DNA from: Solirubrobacterales bacterium
GTDB taxonomy: Bacteria; Actinomycetota; Thermoleophilia; Solirubrobacterales; 70-9
NCBI GenBank assembly: GCA_025964255.1
Contig: JAOPZF010000200.1
Span: 1 to 64,000 of the forward strand
Direction: 5' to 3'
DNA length: 64,000 bases
Shown here: positions 1-9,822 of the stretch, piece after piece
Position numbering within the stretch: position 1 is the stretch's first letter
Layout of the letters: every line of letters begins with the position of its first letter
Made by a program: the position numbers and the translations under genes
The notes under the pieces: model-generated
What the model saw: only the letters and a program-made list of their open reading frames with translations
Told to the model about the DNA's origin: nothing
Database searches by the model: none

Positions 1-2187
1 GGTGAGGATCGCTGCTTCGGTCGGTTCGGTGGTCGTCACCTGGAAGACGGCCGTTTCATGGCCGAGCAGGATCTTGGCATCGGCGACCGCCACGGTGACC
101 GTCGCCGGGGCGCTGGCGATTCCGTACTGGTCGGTTGCCGTGATCGTCGCCGTGTACTCGCCGACTTCCGTTCCGATCCCCGAGATGTCCGCGGTGACGG
201 TGCCGGAGTCACCGGCCGAGTAGGTCGCGTTCGGTCCGGCGGCGTCGATGACTTCCTGCGCCGTCACCGGAACGCCGTGGCGGAAGCTGACCGTCGAGTT
301 GGTGACGGTCACGGTCGGCTGGGCCACCACCGCGATCGTGGCGGTGGTCGGCGCGAGGCTGTCCGCCCCGCCGTTGTCGACCACTTCGACCGCGTAGCTG
401 CCCGGCTTGCTCCATTCGGGTTCACCGTTGGGGTAGGTGACACTGAGCGTGCCGCCGTCGCCCTGGGGCAGCACCGCTCCGAGGGCCTTCAGGACTTCGG
501 CCGTGCTCGGCGCCGACCCCGAGGCCTCGAGCCCGCCGGTGCTGGTGGCGACCGGGACGGTGCCCGAGACGACGATGATCGTCAGCTGCCGGGAGCTCGT
601 GAGTCCGCCATTGGTGGCGGTGAGGGTCGCGGTGTAGGTGCCCGGCGTCGACCAGACCACTCCGGCGTCTTCGACCGTGAGCGTGCCAAAATTCGTCATC
701 GCGCCGGCGGCTGCTTCCACTGCCGCCTGCGACTGAGCACTGCCGGCGAGGAACGCGATCGGGTCGTTGGCGACCGTGATCGTCGGCGTGACCGCCGGAA
801 CCGGAGAGGTTCCGGTCCAGGTCCAGCCGCTGGTGGCGGACGTTCCTCCGCCGCTGAAGCTCCAACCGAGCTGGTCGTAGGTCGCGGTGGTCGTTGCGTC
901 GGTCAGGCCGGCGGCCGTGCCCGCGTAGGTCGCTTCGGTTTCGAGCGTCGCGGGCGAGACCGAGATGCCGTCGGCGGTCGGGAGGCCCGTTTCGGTCGTG
1001 TTTTTGTACTGGAAGGACGAGCTGACGAGGTTGTTGGTCGAGCTCCAGTTGCCGGCGTTCGGCGCGGAGGTGACGGCCACGTGTCCTTCGATCGTCGCGT
1101 ACCCGACCGTCGCCGAGGCGAAGTTCGCGTCTGCGAACGAGCGGTGGTCGGTCGACTTGCCTTCGAGCGATCCCTGGATGACGTTGTCGGTCATCGCGAC
1201 CCCGGCCGCGGTCGCGCCGGCGGACGTCGTGTAGGTCGTTCCCACCTCACCGACCAGCCCGCCGAGGACGTAGAAGGAGAGATTGGCCTGGCCGCCGGCG
1301 CCGGCGACCGGGTGCACGGGGTTGCTGAGCGCGGTGTTCACCCAGTTGTCGGCGACCGTCGTCGGCCCGGTGGCCTGGCCGAGGATCCCACCGGTGCGGT
1401 TGGCATCGACGAGCGTCCCGCCGGATACGAGGTTGTTGGTGAAGACGGAGTTGCCGCCGTCGGAGACGGCCGAGGCCTGGTCGGCGTAGGTGTTGGCGTA
1501 GGCGAGGCCGACGAGCCCGCCGAGCCAGCAGGCGCCGCCACCCGCGGTGTCAGAAAGCGTCGGTTCGGTCAGGGCCACCCCGCTGACGGTCGAGTCGAAG
1601 CTCCACACCGAGACGCCGCCGACCGCGGCGTTGGAAGTAGCCGAGACCCCCCGCACGTTGTGTAGGCCAAGGTTCTCCACCGTGGCACCGTTCAGGACGC
1701 GGAAGAGGCCGAGGTTCAGGCCGGCCGCCGCGGTGGCGGCCGGGAGGCTCGAGAGGTAGGCGTCGCTGGTGTAGTTCAGGTTGCTGATCGTGTGACCATC
1801 ACCGTTGAAGACGCCGGAGAAGTAGTCGAACCCGGACCAGTTCTCGGTGGCGCCGAAGGTGGTCGCGGTTCCGGCGGTGCCGGCCGAGTAGGTGGTCGCG
1901 TCGATGTCCGCGGTCAGCTCGTAATCATCGATCGCGGCGCCTGCGTGAGTGGTGTCGGCGTTGATGCCGGCCATCGCTTTGTAAAGGTCGGTGGCGTTGC
2001 CGATCAGGCAGGGAGACGCCGCGGTGCCGAGGCCGCTCAACCCGGTGGGACACTTGCCCGAGGCGGGCGTGCTCACCGGGGCCGCGGCGGCAGCCGAGGC
2101 AAAGGGGGCGAGCGCGAGCAGCGCCACGAGGAGTACTGCGCTGGCGATGATGGCCGCGCGTGAGCGCAGGTGTAGGGCGGTTCTCAT
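1..2187 (-). CDS. Large secreted repeat protein (N-terminal signal peptide, GLUG-like GGLVG segments, bacterial Ig-like repeats); 3' end runs off the window
   Basis: Minus-strand reading from ATG at 2187: MRTALHLRSRAAIIASAVLLVALLALAPFASAAAAAPVSTPASGKCPTGLSG..., open to window edge; repeated GGLVG motifs. Confidence 0.8.
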   Translation of the reverse strand, partial: MRTALHLRSRAAIIASAVLLVALLALAPFASAAAAAPVSTPASGKCPTGLSGLGTAASPCLIGNATDLYKAMAGINADTTHAGAAIDDYELTADIDATTYSAGTAGTATTFGATENWSGFDYFSGVFNGDGHTISNLNYTSDAYLSSLPAATAAAGLNLGLFRVLNGATVENLGLHNVRGVSATSNAAVGGVSVWSFDSTVSGVALTEPTLSDTAGGGACWLGGLVGLAYANTYADQASAVSDGGNSVFTNNLVSGGTLVDANRTGGILGQATGPTTVADNWVNTALSNPVHPVAGAGGQANLSFYVLGGLVGEVGTTYTTSAGATAAGVAMTDNVIQGSLEGKSTDHRSFADANFASATVGYATIEGHVAVTSAPNAGNWSSTNNLVSSSFQYKNTTETGLPTADGISVSPATLETEATYAGTAAGLTDATTTATYDQLGWSFSGGGTSATSGWTWTGTSPVPAVTPTITVANDPIAFLAGSAQSQAAVEAAAGAMTNFGTLTVEDAGVVWSTPGTYTATLTATNGGLTSSRQLTIIVVSGTVPVATSTGGLEASGSAPSTAEVLKALGAVLPQGDGGTLSVTYPNGEPEWSKPGSYAVEVVDNGGADSLAPTTATIAVVAQPTVTVTNSTVSFRHGVPVTAQEVIDAAGPNATYSAGDSGTVTADISGIGTEVGEYTATITATDQYGIASAPATVTVAVADAKILLGHETAVFQVTTTEPTEAAILT

Positions 2188-2209
2188 GTGCGGTGACTCC
2201 TGTGGGGTT

Positions 2210-5200
2210 TCAGGCCCGGACCGGCGCGGTCGAGGCAGAGGTCTTGGTGACGGTCTTGAATCCAGGTGCGTGTGCGCTCACCTGCACGGTGATCCGCTTG
2301 CCGCGGTCCTCGGGGCGGACCACGTACGAGTTCCCCGTCGACTTCTCGGAGACCGCGCGGCCGGCGACGGTGCGACCGGCGACGCTGCGCCCGCCGACCA
2401 GCCAGAGGTAGCTGAAGCGACGGTGGTCTCCCCAGTCGCCGCGTTCGACCTGCAGCGTCTCGCCGACTTTCGCCCGACCTTTGATCTTCGGGGTCGAGGA
2501 CTTGAGCGTGCCCTGGTTGATCGCGATCTCGTTCGAGGTGGACACGAGGGTCGAGTAGCCGGTCCGCGTGGCGGTGATCCGCAGGGTGACCGACTTGCCG
2601 GAGTAGGCAGGCTTGATGTGGAGCGTCTCCTCGGTCGCGCCCTTGATCGGCCGCCCGTCGAGCAGCCACTGGTAGGCGAACTTCGGCCGTGGCGACCACG
2701 ACCCGGTGATCGCGGTGAGCGAGCGGCCGACCTTGGCCACGCCGCGGAATCCGGGTCGGGAGGCGCGGAACTCGGCCGGCTGCACGCTCGCCGCGGCGGA
2801 GACCGCGGCGACGTCATTCGAGCTGACTTCCACCTGCAACGCCCGTTCGGCGTCGACCGGGACCGGCGTGTAGGAGGAGCGGGTCGCGCCGGCGATCGGC
2901 GAGCCGTCGCGCAGCCACTGGTAGTCGACTTCCTTGGCCTGGGAGCGGTCGGCGAGGACGGCGGAGACGGCCACCGAGACGGCGGGCGCGCCCGAGATCG
3001 TCGGCATCGACACCGCCGCCGTGGCCCGCGCGCCGGCCACGGTCCGCGGCACCGAGACGGCCGAGGCCGACTGGTAGCCCGCTGCCGTGCCGGTGACCTT
3101 GACCTGCAGCAGCCGGCCCGCGTCGGCGGCGACCGGGGAGTAGGAGACGTCGGTCGCGCCGGCGATCGGCGAGCCGTCGCGCAGCCACTGGTAGGTGAGG
3201 GCGGCCGGCGGCGTCCAGGCGCTGGCCGCCGCGGTGACGGCTCCACCGACCCGGAAGACCCCGCTGGCGGTGACCGCCGAGGGCTGCAGCTTGCGCGCGG
3301 CGACGAGGGCCGGGGCAGAGGTCGCCGAGGTCGCCTTGAACCCGGCGAGTTCGCCGATGACCCTCACCTGAAGCTCCTTGCCCTGATCGGCCGGATCGAT
3401 CTTGTAGGTCCTGGAGGTGGCGCCGGCGATCGCGGCCCCGTCGAGCAGCCACTGGTAGGTGAGGGCGGTCGAGGAGGACGACCAGTCGCCGGGATTCGCG
3501 GTGACGGTGCGCCCGACGCTCACCGTGCCTTCGATCGAGGGGGCGCCCGGGGCTAGCTGCCCGGACATCCGCGTGAAGACGAACTTCTCCAACGGCGTCG
3601 TCGGCAGAGTGGTGGCCCCACCGACGGGTTCGACGATCGGGAACCACTGGAAGGTGATCGAGGTCTCGCCCGGGCCATCGCCCGGATCGACGTCGAAGAC
3701 CGCGTAGCCGTAGGCATCCACGGTGTCGTAGAAGCCGAGCCAGGGGGCGTCTTCGACCGCCTGGGTGTTGTTCACCGGGTCGACGAACGGGTGCGCCTGC
3801 ACCAGGCCGGTCGAGGCGTCGACCGTCTCGCCGATCGTCGACCCGGCGCCGCCCCCGCCGACGACGAGGTGCACGGTCCCGAGCGAGGTGTCCCAGGCCT
3901 GTTCGCCTTCGAACTCGATCGGCTCGGTCTGCCGCACGGTCGGGCGCCGCGTGTCGACGGTCGCGCCGGCGGCGTAGGTGCCGAACGGGCTGGTGAAAGC
4001 TCCGTTGGCCTTGGCCGACGGCGGATCGAAGCCGCGCGTCGGCAGGCTGCGGCAGTAGTTGTGGTTGTGGCCGGTGAGGGTGATGTCGACTTCGTACTTG
4101 TCGAACAGCGGGCCCCAGGCGGCGCGGACGCCGAGGTCGCAGCTGTTGCCGGTGTCGACGCTCGCGAACGGGAAGTGCATCTGCACGACGATCATCTCGA
4201 CGCCCGATCCCTCTTCCCGGGCGGCCTTCAGCGTCCGCTCGAGCCACTGCGTCTGCAGGTTCGGCGTGGCGCCGGTCGGGACGAGGGCCATGTTCGCCGG
4301 TTCGGCGGCGAGCTGGCCGGTGTACTGAGAGGGCTTGGCGACGCTGTAGTCGGAGGTCTGGAAGTTGACGTCGTTGCCGGCCAGGCTGACGAAGAGGACG
4401 GTGCCGATCTGGAAGCTGTAGAAGCTCCCCTGCAGGTGGTTGCCGTCCCAGTTGACGACACCGTTGTCGGGCAGCAGGAAGCGTGAGAAGTAACTGCCAC
4501 TGCCGTAGGGGCCGTTGTAGTGAGGACCCGGGGCGCTCGAGGCCAGCGGTTCCCCGGCGACGTTCGTCGCCCCCTTCTCGACCTCGTGGTTGCCCATCAC
4601 CGGCATCCAGGGGAAGCTCTTCGCCGCGGCCGAGACCATCGTTCCCCACCGTTCCCAGACCGGCGGCGGGTTGCTCCCGTCGGCGTAGGCGAGGTCGCCG
4701 ACCATCAGGTGGAACAGCGGGGCGCCCCCACCGTCGCCGGGTTCTGCGACGCCAGCGGTGGTGAAGGGAGAGGTCGGGTTGTTGCCCTGGTCGCCGAAGG
4801 CGGTGAAGCGGTAGGACGCGCGTCCGGCCGGGGCGGTCTGGAACGACGCCGTAGCCGCTTCGCCCGTTCCCGCACTGTCACTCACCGCGTAGTAGTAGGT
4901 CGTGTCCGCCTGCAGTCCGGTGAGCGGCACGTGGTAGTGGTAGGTCGTCGCGCCGCTCTGCCCGTCGACGAAGCTCGTGGTGCAGGGGCCGGTCCGCGGC
5001 TTCGCCAGCGAGAACGGTGCGGGGTCCGGCAGGAAGACGAGCTCGCCGGGATTCTCTTCGGTGATCGGCGAGGTGGAGAAGGCCAGCATCGGCGCCCGCA
5101 TCGGTTCGCTGCCGGTGGGGGTCCAGGAGACCGTCACCTGGCTGGTCGGGTCGGCGCCAAAGGTCAGGTGGAGCTGCTCGGCCGTCGTCGCGAGGTTGGT

Positions 5201-5503
5201 GACAGCTACCTGCTCGTCCTGACTCCCGGCAGCAAGCGCGGCCGAGGCATCCGAGAGCTTGCCGAGGCCCATGAGCCCGGCGCCGCCGATCGCTCCGCCG
5301 ACCAGCGCCGTGCGCCGGGTGACGTGGAAGCCCTCGTGGCGCGACTCTTCGAGCGCCTGGCCCTCGCCCGCAACCTCCTCAGGCCGCTTGCCCGACCGGT
5401 CCCCCTCGGACCCCTCGCGCCTACCTCGTCCAAACAATTGCCGACCTCTTCCGTGCGGGTGAATTCCAAAGGCCGGCAAGGCGCGCCGGCAGCCGGACGG
5501 CAT
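2210..5503 (-). CDS. Purple-acid-phosphatase-like metallophosphoesterase with twin-arginine region and C-terminal Ig-like repeats
   Basis: 1097-aa ORF; TRRTALVGGAIGGAG, FN3-like N-domain, GDLAYADG, MGNHE, GHNHNYCRS; at least four C-terminal YQWLxDGxxIxGAT repeats. Start codon uncertain. Confidence 0.85.
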   Translation of the reverse strand: MPSGCRRALPAFGIHPHGRGRQLFGRGRREGSEGDRSGKRPEEVAGEGQALEESRHEGFHVTRRTALVGGAIGGAGLMGLGKLSDASAALAAGSQDEQVAVTNLATTAEQLHLTFGADPTSQVTVSWTPTGSEPMRAPMLAFSTSPITEENPGELVFLPDPAPFSLAKPRTGPCTTSFVDGQSGATTYHYHVPLTGLQADTTYYYAVSDSAGTGEAATASFQTAPAGRASYRFTAFGDQGNNPTSPFTTAGVAEPGDGGGAPLFHLMVGDLAYADGSNPPPVWERWGTMVSAAAKSFPWMPVMGNHEVEKGATNVAGEPLASSAPGPHYNGPYGSGSYFSRFLLPDNGVVNWDGNHLQGSFYSFQIGTVLFVSLAGNDVNFQTSDYSVAKPSQYTGQLAAEPANMALVPTGATPNLQTQWLERTLKAAREEGSGVEMIVVQMHFPFASVDTGNSCDLGVRAAWGPLFDKYEVDITLTGHNHNYCRSLPTRGFDPPSAKANGAFTSPFGTYAAGATVDTRRPTVRQTEPIEFEGEQAWDTSLGTVHLVVGGGGAGSTIGETVDASTGLVQAHPFVDPVNNTQAVEDAPWLGFYDTVDAYGYAVFDVDPGDGPGETSITFQWFPIVEPVGGATTLPTTPLEKFVFTRMSGQLAPGAPSIEGTVSVGRTVTANPGDWSSSSTALTYQWLLDGAAIAGATSRTYKIDPADQGKELQVRVIGELAGFKATSATSAPALVAARKLQPSAVTASGVFRVGGAVTAAASAWTPPAALTYQWLRDGSPIAGATDVSYSPVAADAGRLLQVKVTGTAAGYQSASAVSVPRTVAGARATAAVSMPTISGAPAVSVAVSAVLADRSQAKEVDYQWLRDGSPIAGATRSSYTPVPVDAERALQVEVSSNDVAAVSAAASVQPAEFRASRPGFRGVAKVGRSLTAITGSWSPRPKFAYQWLLDGRPIKGATEETLHIKPAYSGKSVTLRITATRTGYSTLVSTSNEIAINQGTLKSSTPKIKGRAKVGETLQVERGDWGDHRRFSYLWLVGGRSVAGRTVAGRAVSEKSTGNSYVVRPEDRGKRITVQVSAHAPGFKTVTKTSASTAPVRA

Positions 5504-5785
5504 GGAATCGCCACCTCACCCCCGATATGTCGAGATCCTGTTATTCGCCGAACCACCTCCGTACCGGTCGGCAAACCCACTGCTGTCTGAAACCGAGTTT
5601 CCTGACTCCCCACCTGCCCAGAACTGGCCAGAGGTCGTGCCGCCGGCCCCGTCCCTCCGGGCGTCTCGCGGCTCTAAGGTTTTCCCCCCGATCGGCTGAG
5701 ACTGGCAGTGCCGCCGTCGAACCGGCTACGGAGACGGCGCTGATGCGCGCGGGCCGAGCACATCGGCCGGGACCGTCAAAGCCGC

Positions 5786-6754
5786 TCAGTCCGCGTGCGT
5801 CAGGTCGAGGCCCTTGCGGATCTCCGCCGCGAGCTCATAGACGTCGCCGGTCTTCAACATGTGGGAGAAGTAGAGCTGTGGAGACTCCGCGGTCTCCTGG
5901 TTGTAGAGGCAGTGGACCTGCCAGCCGGCGCGCCGCATGAGACTGACCACCGGCGTCACCTCGGAGCTGGTGAGCGAGAAGTCGGGGGCGACCGCGGCTC
6001 CGTCCCCTCCTTTGCCCTGCGGCTTGAACTGGACGTTGGTGGACAGATTGGCGTCGGGGTTGACTTCAACGCCGTCGATCACGATCCGGCCCTTGCGCGA
6101 GATGTCGACGGTGACAACCCCGTCTTCGCCGACGGTGGCGGTCCCGTGGAGGATCTTCGCCAATCGTCTGGCATCGAAGGGCGTGCTGGGCTTTTCCGGT
6201 CCCTTCTGCGGGAACGGGATCGCGGTCGCGTCGAGTGCGCCCTTGACGGCCTTCGCCAGGGCCAGCGGCGCGGCGACACCGCGGAAGTGGATGAACCAGT
6301 ACATCGGCTGGAGATCGAAGTAGTGCTGGTGCATCGCCTGGAAGGTGAGGCCGTTGGCGAGCAGGGCGTCGATGAAGGGGTTCAACTCGTTCGGCTTCAG
6401 CGGGACGTCGCCGTTGAAGAAGGCCAGCTTGCCGCCCCGCAATGGCTGGAAGTAGAGGTCGCCGTTGATCTCGAACGAGCCCGAGAACTCGACCCCCATC
6501 GGACCCTTCACATGCTCGGCGTCATCGCGATCGATCGAGAAATGGGCCAGCCCTTCGCTCATGTCACCTTCGGCATGGAGGATCTTTTCGATCGCCGCGA
6601 GAGACGGCAGCCTGCCGCTCTGGCGCAAGGGCCCGCCCCGCTTTGCGGCAGCCTGGGCGAGGCCCCCCGGCAGCAGTAGGCCGGCGGCCGTTCCGCCGCC
6701 GAGCGCGAGGGCGGTACGACGGGTGATGGGGAGTTCCGACTTGTTCTCACTCAT
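5786..6754 (-). CDS. DUF1259 (LppY/LpqO-like) protein with Tat signal
   Basis: Start MSENKSELPITRRTALALGGG; LHAEGDMSEGLAHFSIDR...GVEFSGSFEINGDLYFQP...MHQHYFDLQPMYWFIHFRG is typical of DUF1259. Confidence 0.8.
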   Translation of the reverse strand: MSENKSELPITRRTALALGGGTAAGLLLPGGLAQAAAKRGGPLRQSGRLPSLAAIEKILHAEGDMSEGLAHFSIDRDDAEHVKGPMGVEFSGSFEINGDLYFQPLRGGKLAFFNGDVPLKPNELNPFIDALLANGLTFQAMHQHYFDLQPMYWFIHFRGVAAPLALAKAVKGALDATAIPFPQKGPEKPSTPFDARRLAKILHGTATVGEDGVVTVDISRKGRIVIDGVEVNPDANLSTNVQFKPQGKGGDGAAVAPDFSLTSSEVTPVVSLMRRAGWQVHCLYNQETAESPQLYFSHMLKTGDVYELAAEIRKGLDLTHAD

Positions 6755-6969
6755 GACTGCCTCCAAGGGGCCGGGTGCGGGTGCGCGCCGGGTACCCCGG
6801 GGACAGGGCCCTGTACATGAGAATTCTCCAATAGTTCTCCCGGGACCTCTGAGTGGGTACTTCGTCAGGCCGTGATCCTCCCACGGTAGCCCGTACGCAC
6901 AGCGGAGGCCGGCGTCGCGGAGAAGGATCCAGACAGGCTGGATTCCGTCACGCCCCTCCTGCCCCGATC

Positions 6970-8985
6970 TCAGCTCACGCCGGACTGCGGCGCCGCGAGC
7001 ACATCGACGACGGCCAGCTTCAGCCTCTTGGTCGTATCCGTCGAAGCGCATTGCGGCGAGGCGTCCGGGACCGCGGATATCCGAAGCGAGAGACCGACCT
7101 CGGTCTTCAAAGGGAGCCGCGACCGCAGGTCGGGCGGCAGTGCCATCCGCAGGTTGCGGGTGGCACCGATCTGGAGGGTACGGGTGAGGAGGCCGACGCT
7201 CCGGCGTCGTCCCGTCTTGTCCCGGTAGGTGAGCATCGGCGAGACCTGGACCCGACTCGGGGTCGAGACGCTGATCCTGGCCCGCACGCCGGGGACTACC
7301 TTGCCCGCCTTCCTGGTGGGGACGAAGCCGGCCGCGGAGGCGCGGACGAGCGAGCAACTGTCCGCCGGGGCGTTCGTCGGGGTGACCGCCGGCTGCGCGA
7401 GGGCCGGCGAGCTCGGGACAGGGGCCGGCACGGGGACCGGGACGAACTCCGCCGTGACGGAGCGGATCGCGTCCATCGTCACCTCGCAGGCCCCCGAGCC
7501 ACCGCAATCCCCCGACCAGCCGGCGAACCTGGACCCCGCCGCAGGAGTGGCGGTGAGCGTGACCTGGGCGCCTTCCCTGAACTCGGACTCGCAGACCGTG
7601 CCGCAGTCGATCCGCGCCGGGTCGCTGGTCACGGTCCCGGATCCGACGCCCGCCTTGTTGACAGCCAGGAAGACCCCCTGGTCGGCGCTTCCGATCAAGG
7701 CTTCTGAGCCTCTGCTCTGGCGCCAGACCGCGACCGCGCTCCCCGTCGGGGCGATCGCGACATCGTCTTCGAAGAGTTCTTCGCCAGATCTTTCGAGTTC
7801 GACCGGCGGCGATTCCCAGGCCCCGCCGGCGGATCTGCTCGTCGCCCGGACGATGTTTTCGCCGCCCTCCGCGGAACTCCATAGGGCGACCGCGTCACCA
7901 CTCGGATCGACGGCCAGCGAGGGCACTCCCTCGACTTCCTCGCCCGGCATGGAGATTTCGACGGGCGCCTGCCAACTGCCGCCCGCCGGCCTGCTCGATG
8001 CCAGGAGGGCCGTGATTCCGTCCTTCCAGATCGCCACCGCGTCGCCGGCGCTGTCGAGTGCGATCTGCGCGGCACCCGATTCGCGCCCCGGCGAGGAGAT
8101 CGCTTCGATCGGGCCCCAGGCTCCGCCTGCCGGCCTCTCGGCGCTCTTGACGGCGTAGGAGCCTTCGAAGGTCTCCCACACGGCCATCGCGTCGCCGCTC
8201 GCGTCGATCGCCGGCTTCGGTGCATACGCAGGCTGCCCCGCTGCGCTAACGGTTTCCGCCGCCGACCAGGACGTGCCGCCGACGCTGCTCGATGCTTCCA
8301 CCGTGGTGCTGATGCCGTTGACCCAATCCCAGACGACGACCGCGTCGCCGCTCGGATCGACCGCCACGCGCGGTTCCACGCACCGGTGGCTGGAGGGGGA
8401 GATCCCCTGGGCGGCGCCCCAGGCGCCGCCGGCGGGCCTGGCGGCGACATCGATCACGTCCGAGGAGCCTCCGACTGCCTGCCAGACGACGACCGCGTCG
8501 CCGGCGCCATCGAGCGCGATGTCGGGTCCGACGGCTTCTTCGCCTGCGGGTGAGATCACTTCGGGCGAGGCCCACGGGCCTCCTGCGGATCGGGTCGCGG
8601 CCTCGACCACCCTTTCGTTGCCGACCACGATCTGCCAGACGGCGACCGCGTCACCGGAGGCATCGACGGCGACCGTGGGATCGACGGTCTCGGGACTCGG
8701 CGCGGAGATCGGAGCCGGCGCCTCCCAGGGTTCGCCGAGTGGCTTGACGGCGGCTTCGATCTGGTTTTCGGAGCCTTCCGTCCGGGTCCAGACCGCCACC
8801 GCGTCTCCCGAGGATCCGACCGCCACCTGGGGCTGGCCGGAGGCCCCGGGTCCGGAGATCTCCGGCTGGGTCAGCCACGGGGAGGCGGACGCCGGGGCCG
8901 CAAGTGCCCCGGAGCAGGCGAAGGGTAAGGCCATGAGAGCGACCAGTGCGAACCGTCGTCCTACCTGCACCGCGCTGCTCGACAT
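6970..8985 (-). CDS. Exported repeat protein (SGDAVAVW repeats, probable beta-propeller) with InlB-B-repeat-like domain
   Basis: MSSSAVQVGRRFALVALMALPFACSGALA signal; repeated ~55-60 aa units VAVDxSGDAVAVW...AGGxWxxPExIS; GSGTVTSDPARIDCGTVCESEFREGAQVTLTATPAAGSRFAGWSGDC. Confidence 0.75.
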   Translation of the reverse strand: MSSSAVQVGRRFALVALMALPFACSGALAAPASASPWLTQPEISGPGASGQPQVAVGSSGDAVAVWTRTEGSENQIEAAVKPLGEPWEAPAPISAPSPETVDPTVAVDASGDAVAVWQIVVGNERVVEAATRSAGGPWASPEVISPAGEEAVGPDIALDGAGDAVVVWQAVGGSSDVIDVAARPAGGAWGAAQGISPSSHRCVEPRVAVDPSGDAVVVWDWVNGISTTVEASSSVGGTSWSAAETVSAAGQPAYAPKPAIDASGDAMAVWETFEGSYAVKSAERPAGGAWGPIEAISSPGRESGAAQIALDSAGDAVAIWKDGITALLASSRPAGGSWQAPVEISMPGEEVEGVPSLAVDPSGDAVALWSSAEGGENIVRATSRSAGGAWESPPVELERSGEELFEDDVAIAPTGSAVAVWRQSRGSEALIGSADQGVFLAVNKAGVGSGTVTSDPARIDCGTVCESEFREGAQVTLTATPAAGSRFAGWSGDCGGSGACEVTMDAIRSVTAEFVPVPVPAPVPSSPALAQPAVTPTNAPADSCSLVRASAAGFVPTRKAGKVVPGVRARISVSTPSRVQVSPMLTYRDKTGRRRSVGLLTRTLQIGATRNLRMALPPDLRSRLPLKTEVGLSLRISAVPDASPQCASTDTTKRLKLAVVDVLAAPQSGVS

Positions 8986-9330
8986 CGATCTCTCCTCGGT
9001 TGCCTGGATCCCGGCGGGCTCCGTCGGGTCTCTGGTCGGCATCCCCGGCCAGGTTCTTGAATGGCGCAGCCACGGGGACATGCCAGAGGACGCGTGTTCA
9101 GGGCGATGCCTCCGCTCAAGCCGACAGAAGCACTAGGCCTTCGTTCGCTGATTCGTTCCCCACCGAAATGTTCTTTCTGCGTCCTGGAGCGTCCTTCCAT
9201 GGATGCGGGACTCCAGACCGTCGGCGGATCCCTCGGCGACCGGCTTCTTGGCGGTCTGGGACCCGGGTCCGGCGAACACCAAGTCGTCGTGAAGGGGCGA
9301 ACTCCGCCGCCCCCTCGCCCATACGTCCAA

Positions 9331-9400
9331 CCTTTCGGTGCCGGGCCGGGGCTGTTTCCGCAGCGCCTCGGCCGTTTCCAGGATGGGACGAAGTTAGCTC
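9331..9400. repeat. ~75-bp hairpin-forming repeat, copy A
   Basis: CCTTTCGGTGCCGGGCCGGGGCTGTTTCCGCAGCGCCTCGGCCGTTTCC...CGAAGTTAGCTC; similar to 14841 and 24747. Confidence 0.6.
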
Positions 9401-9609
9401 GACCGGTGCGGAGAAGGTAGCCGGGATACGGATCCACCGATCACGGGCAACCGATCGCGGCCACGGGCGTCTGCGGCGAATCGCCACTCCGATTGCTCGA
9501 GTGGCGCATATCCGACGTACATCCACGTATATCCACGTACATCCCCGCTACACTCCGCCCCTGGAACCACCCGATCCGTAGCAGGTTATCCCTGCAAATC
9601 GGCCATTTC

Positions 9610-9682
9610 GGGGCTATAGCTCAGCTGGCAGAGCGCCTGGATCGCACCCAGGAGGTCGGCGGTTCGAATCCGCCTAGCTCCA
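9610..9682 (+). tRNA. tRNA-Ala (anticodon CGC)
   Basis: GGGGCTA...TAGCTCC acceptor stem with G3:U70; anticodon arm CCTGG-ATCGCAC-CCAGG; T-arm GGCGG-TTCGAAT-CCGCC; discriminator A. Confidence 0.93.
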
Positions 9683-9687
9683 TCGCC
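9641..9687 (+). repeat. attL: attL: 47-bp direct repeat spanning the tRNA-Ala 3' part
   Basis: ATCGCACCCAGGAGGTCGGCGGTTCGAATCCGCCTAGCTCCATCGCC identical to 45324-45370. Confidence 0.92.
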
Positions 9688-9822
9688 GCGTTTTCCCTGC
9701 AAATGCACCTTTGGGTCGAGACGCGAGGGTCAGAAGTAAACTGGAACCGCGAGTCTTCTCTGGTTCGAGTTCTGGCACTGGTGCCAAATTGCCGGGACGC
9801 TGGAGAGCGACCTTGCGAAGGC

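Noticed and set aside
58-1665. 535-aa plus-strand ORF
   Set aside because: Low-complexity Arg/Gly-rich translation antisense to a signal-peptide-bearing repeat protein; typical spurious high-GC ORF
1991-3556. 521-aa plus-strand ORF
   Set aside because: Antisense to the phosphatase Ig-like repeats; Arg/Asp/Gly-rich translation with no motif
9116-9526. 136-aa minus ORF and overlapping ORFs between 8986 and 9600
   Set aside because: Competing frames of similar length, compositionally odd, no motif; region treated as intergenic containing repeat copy A
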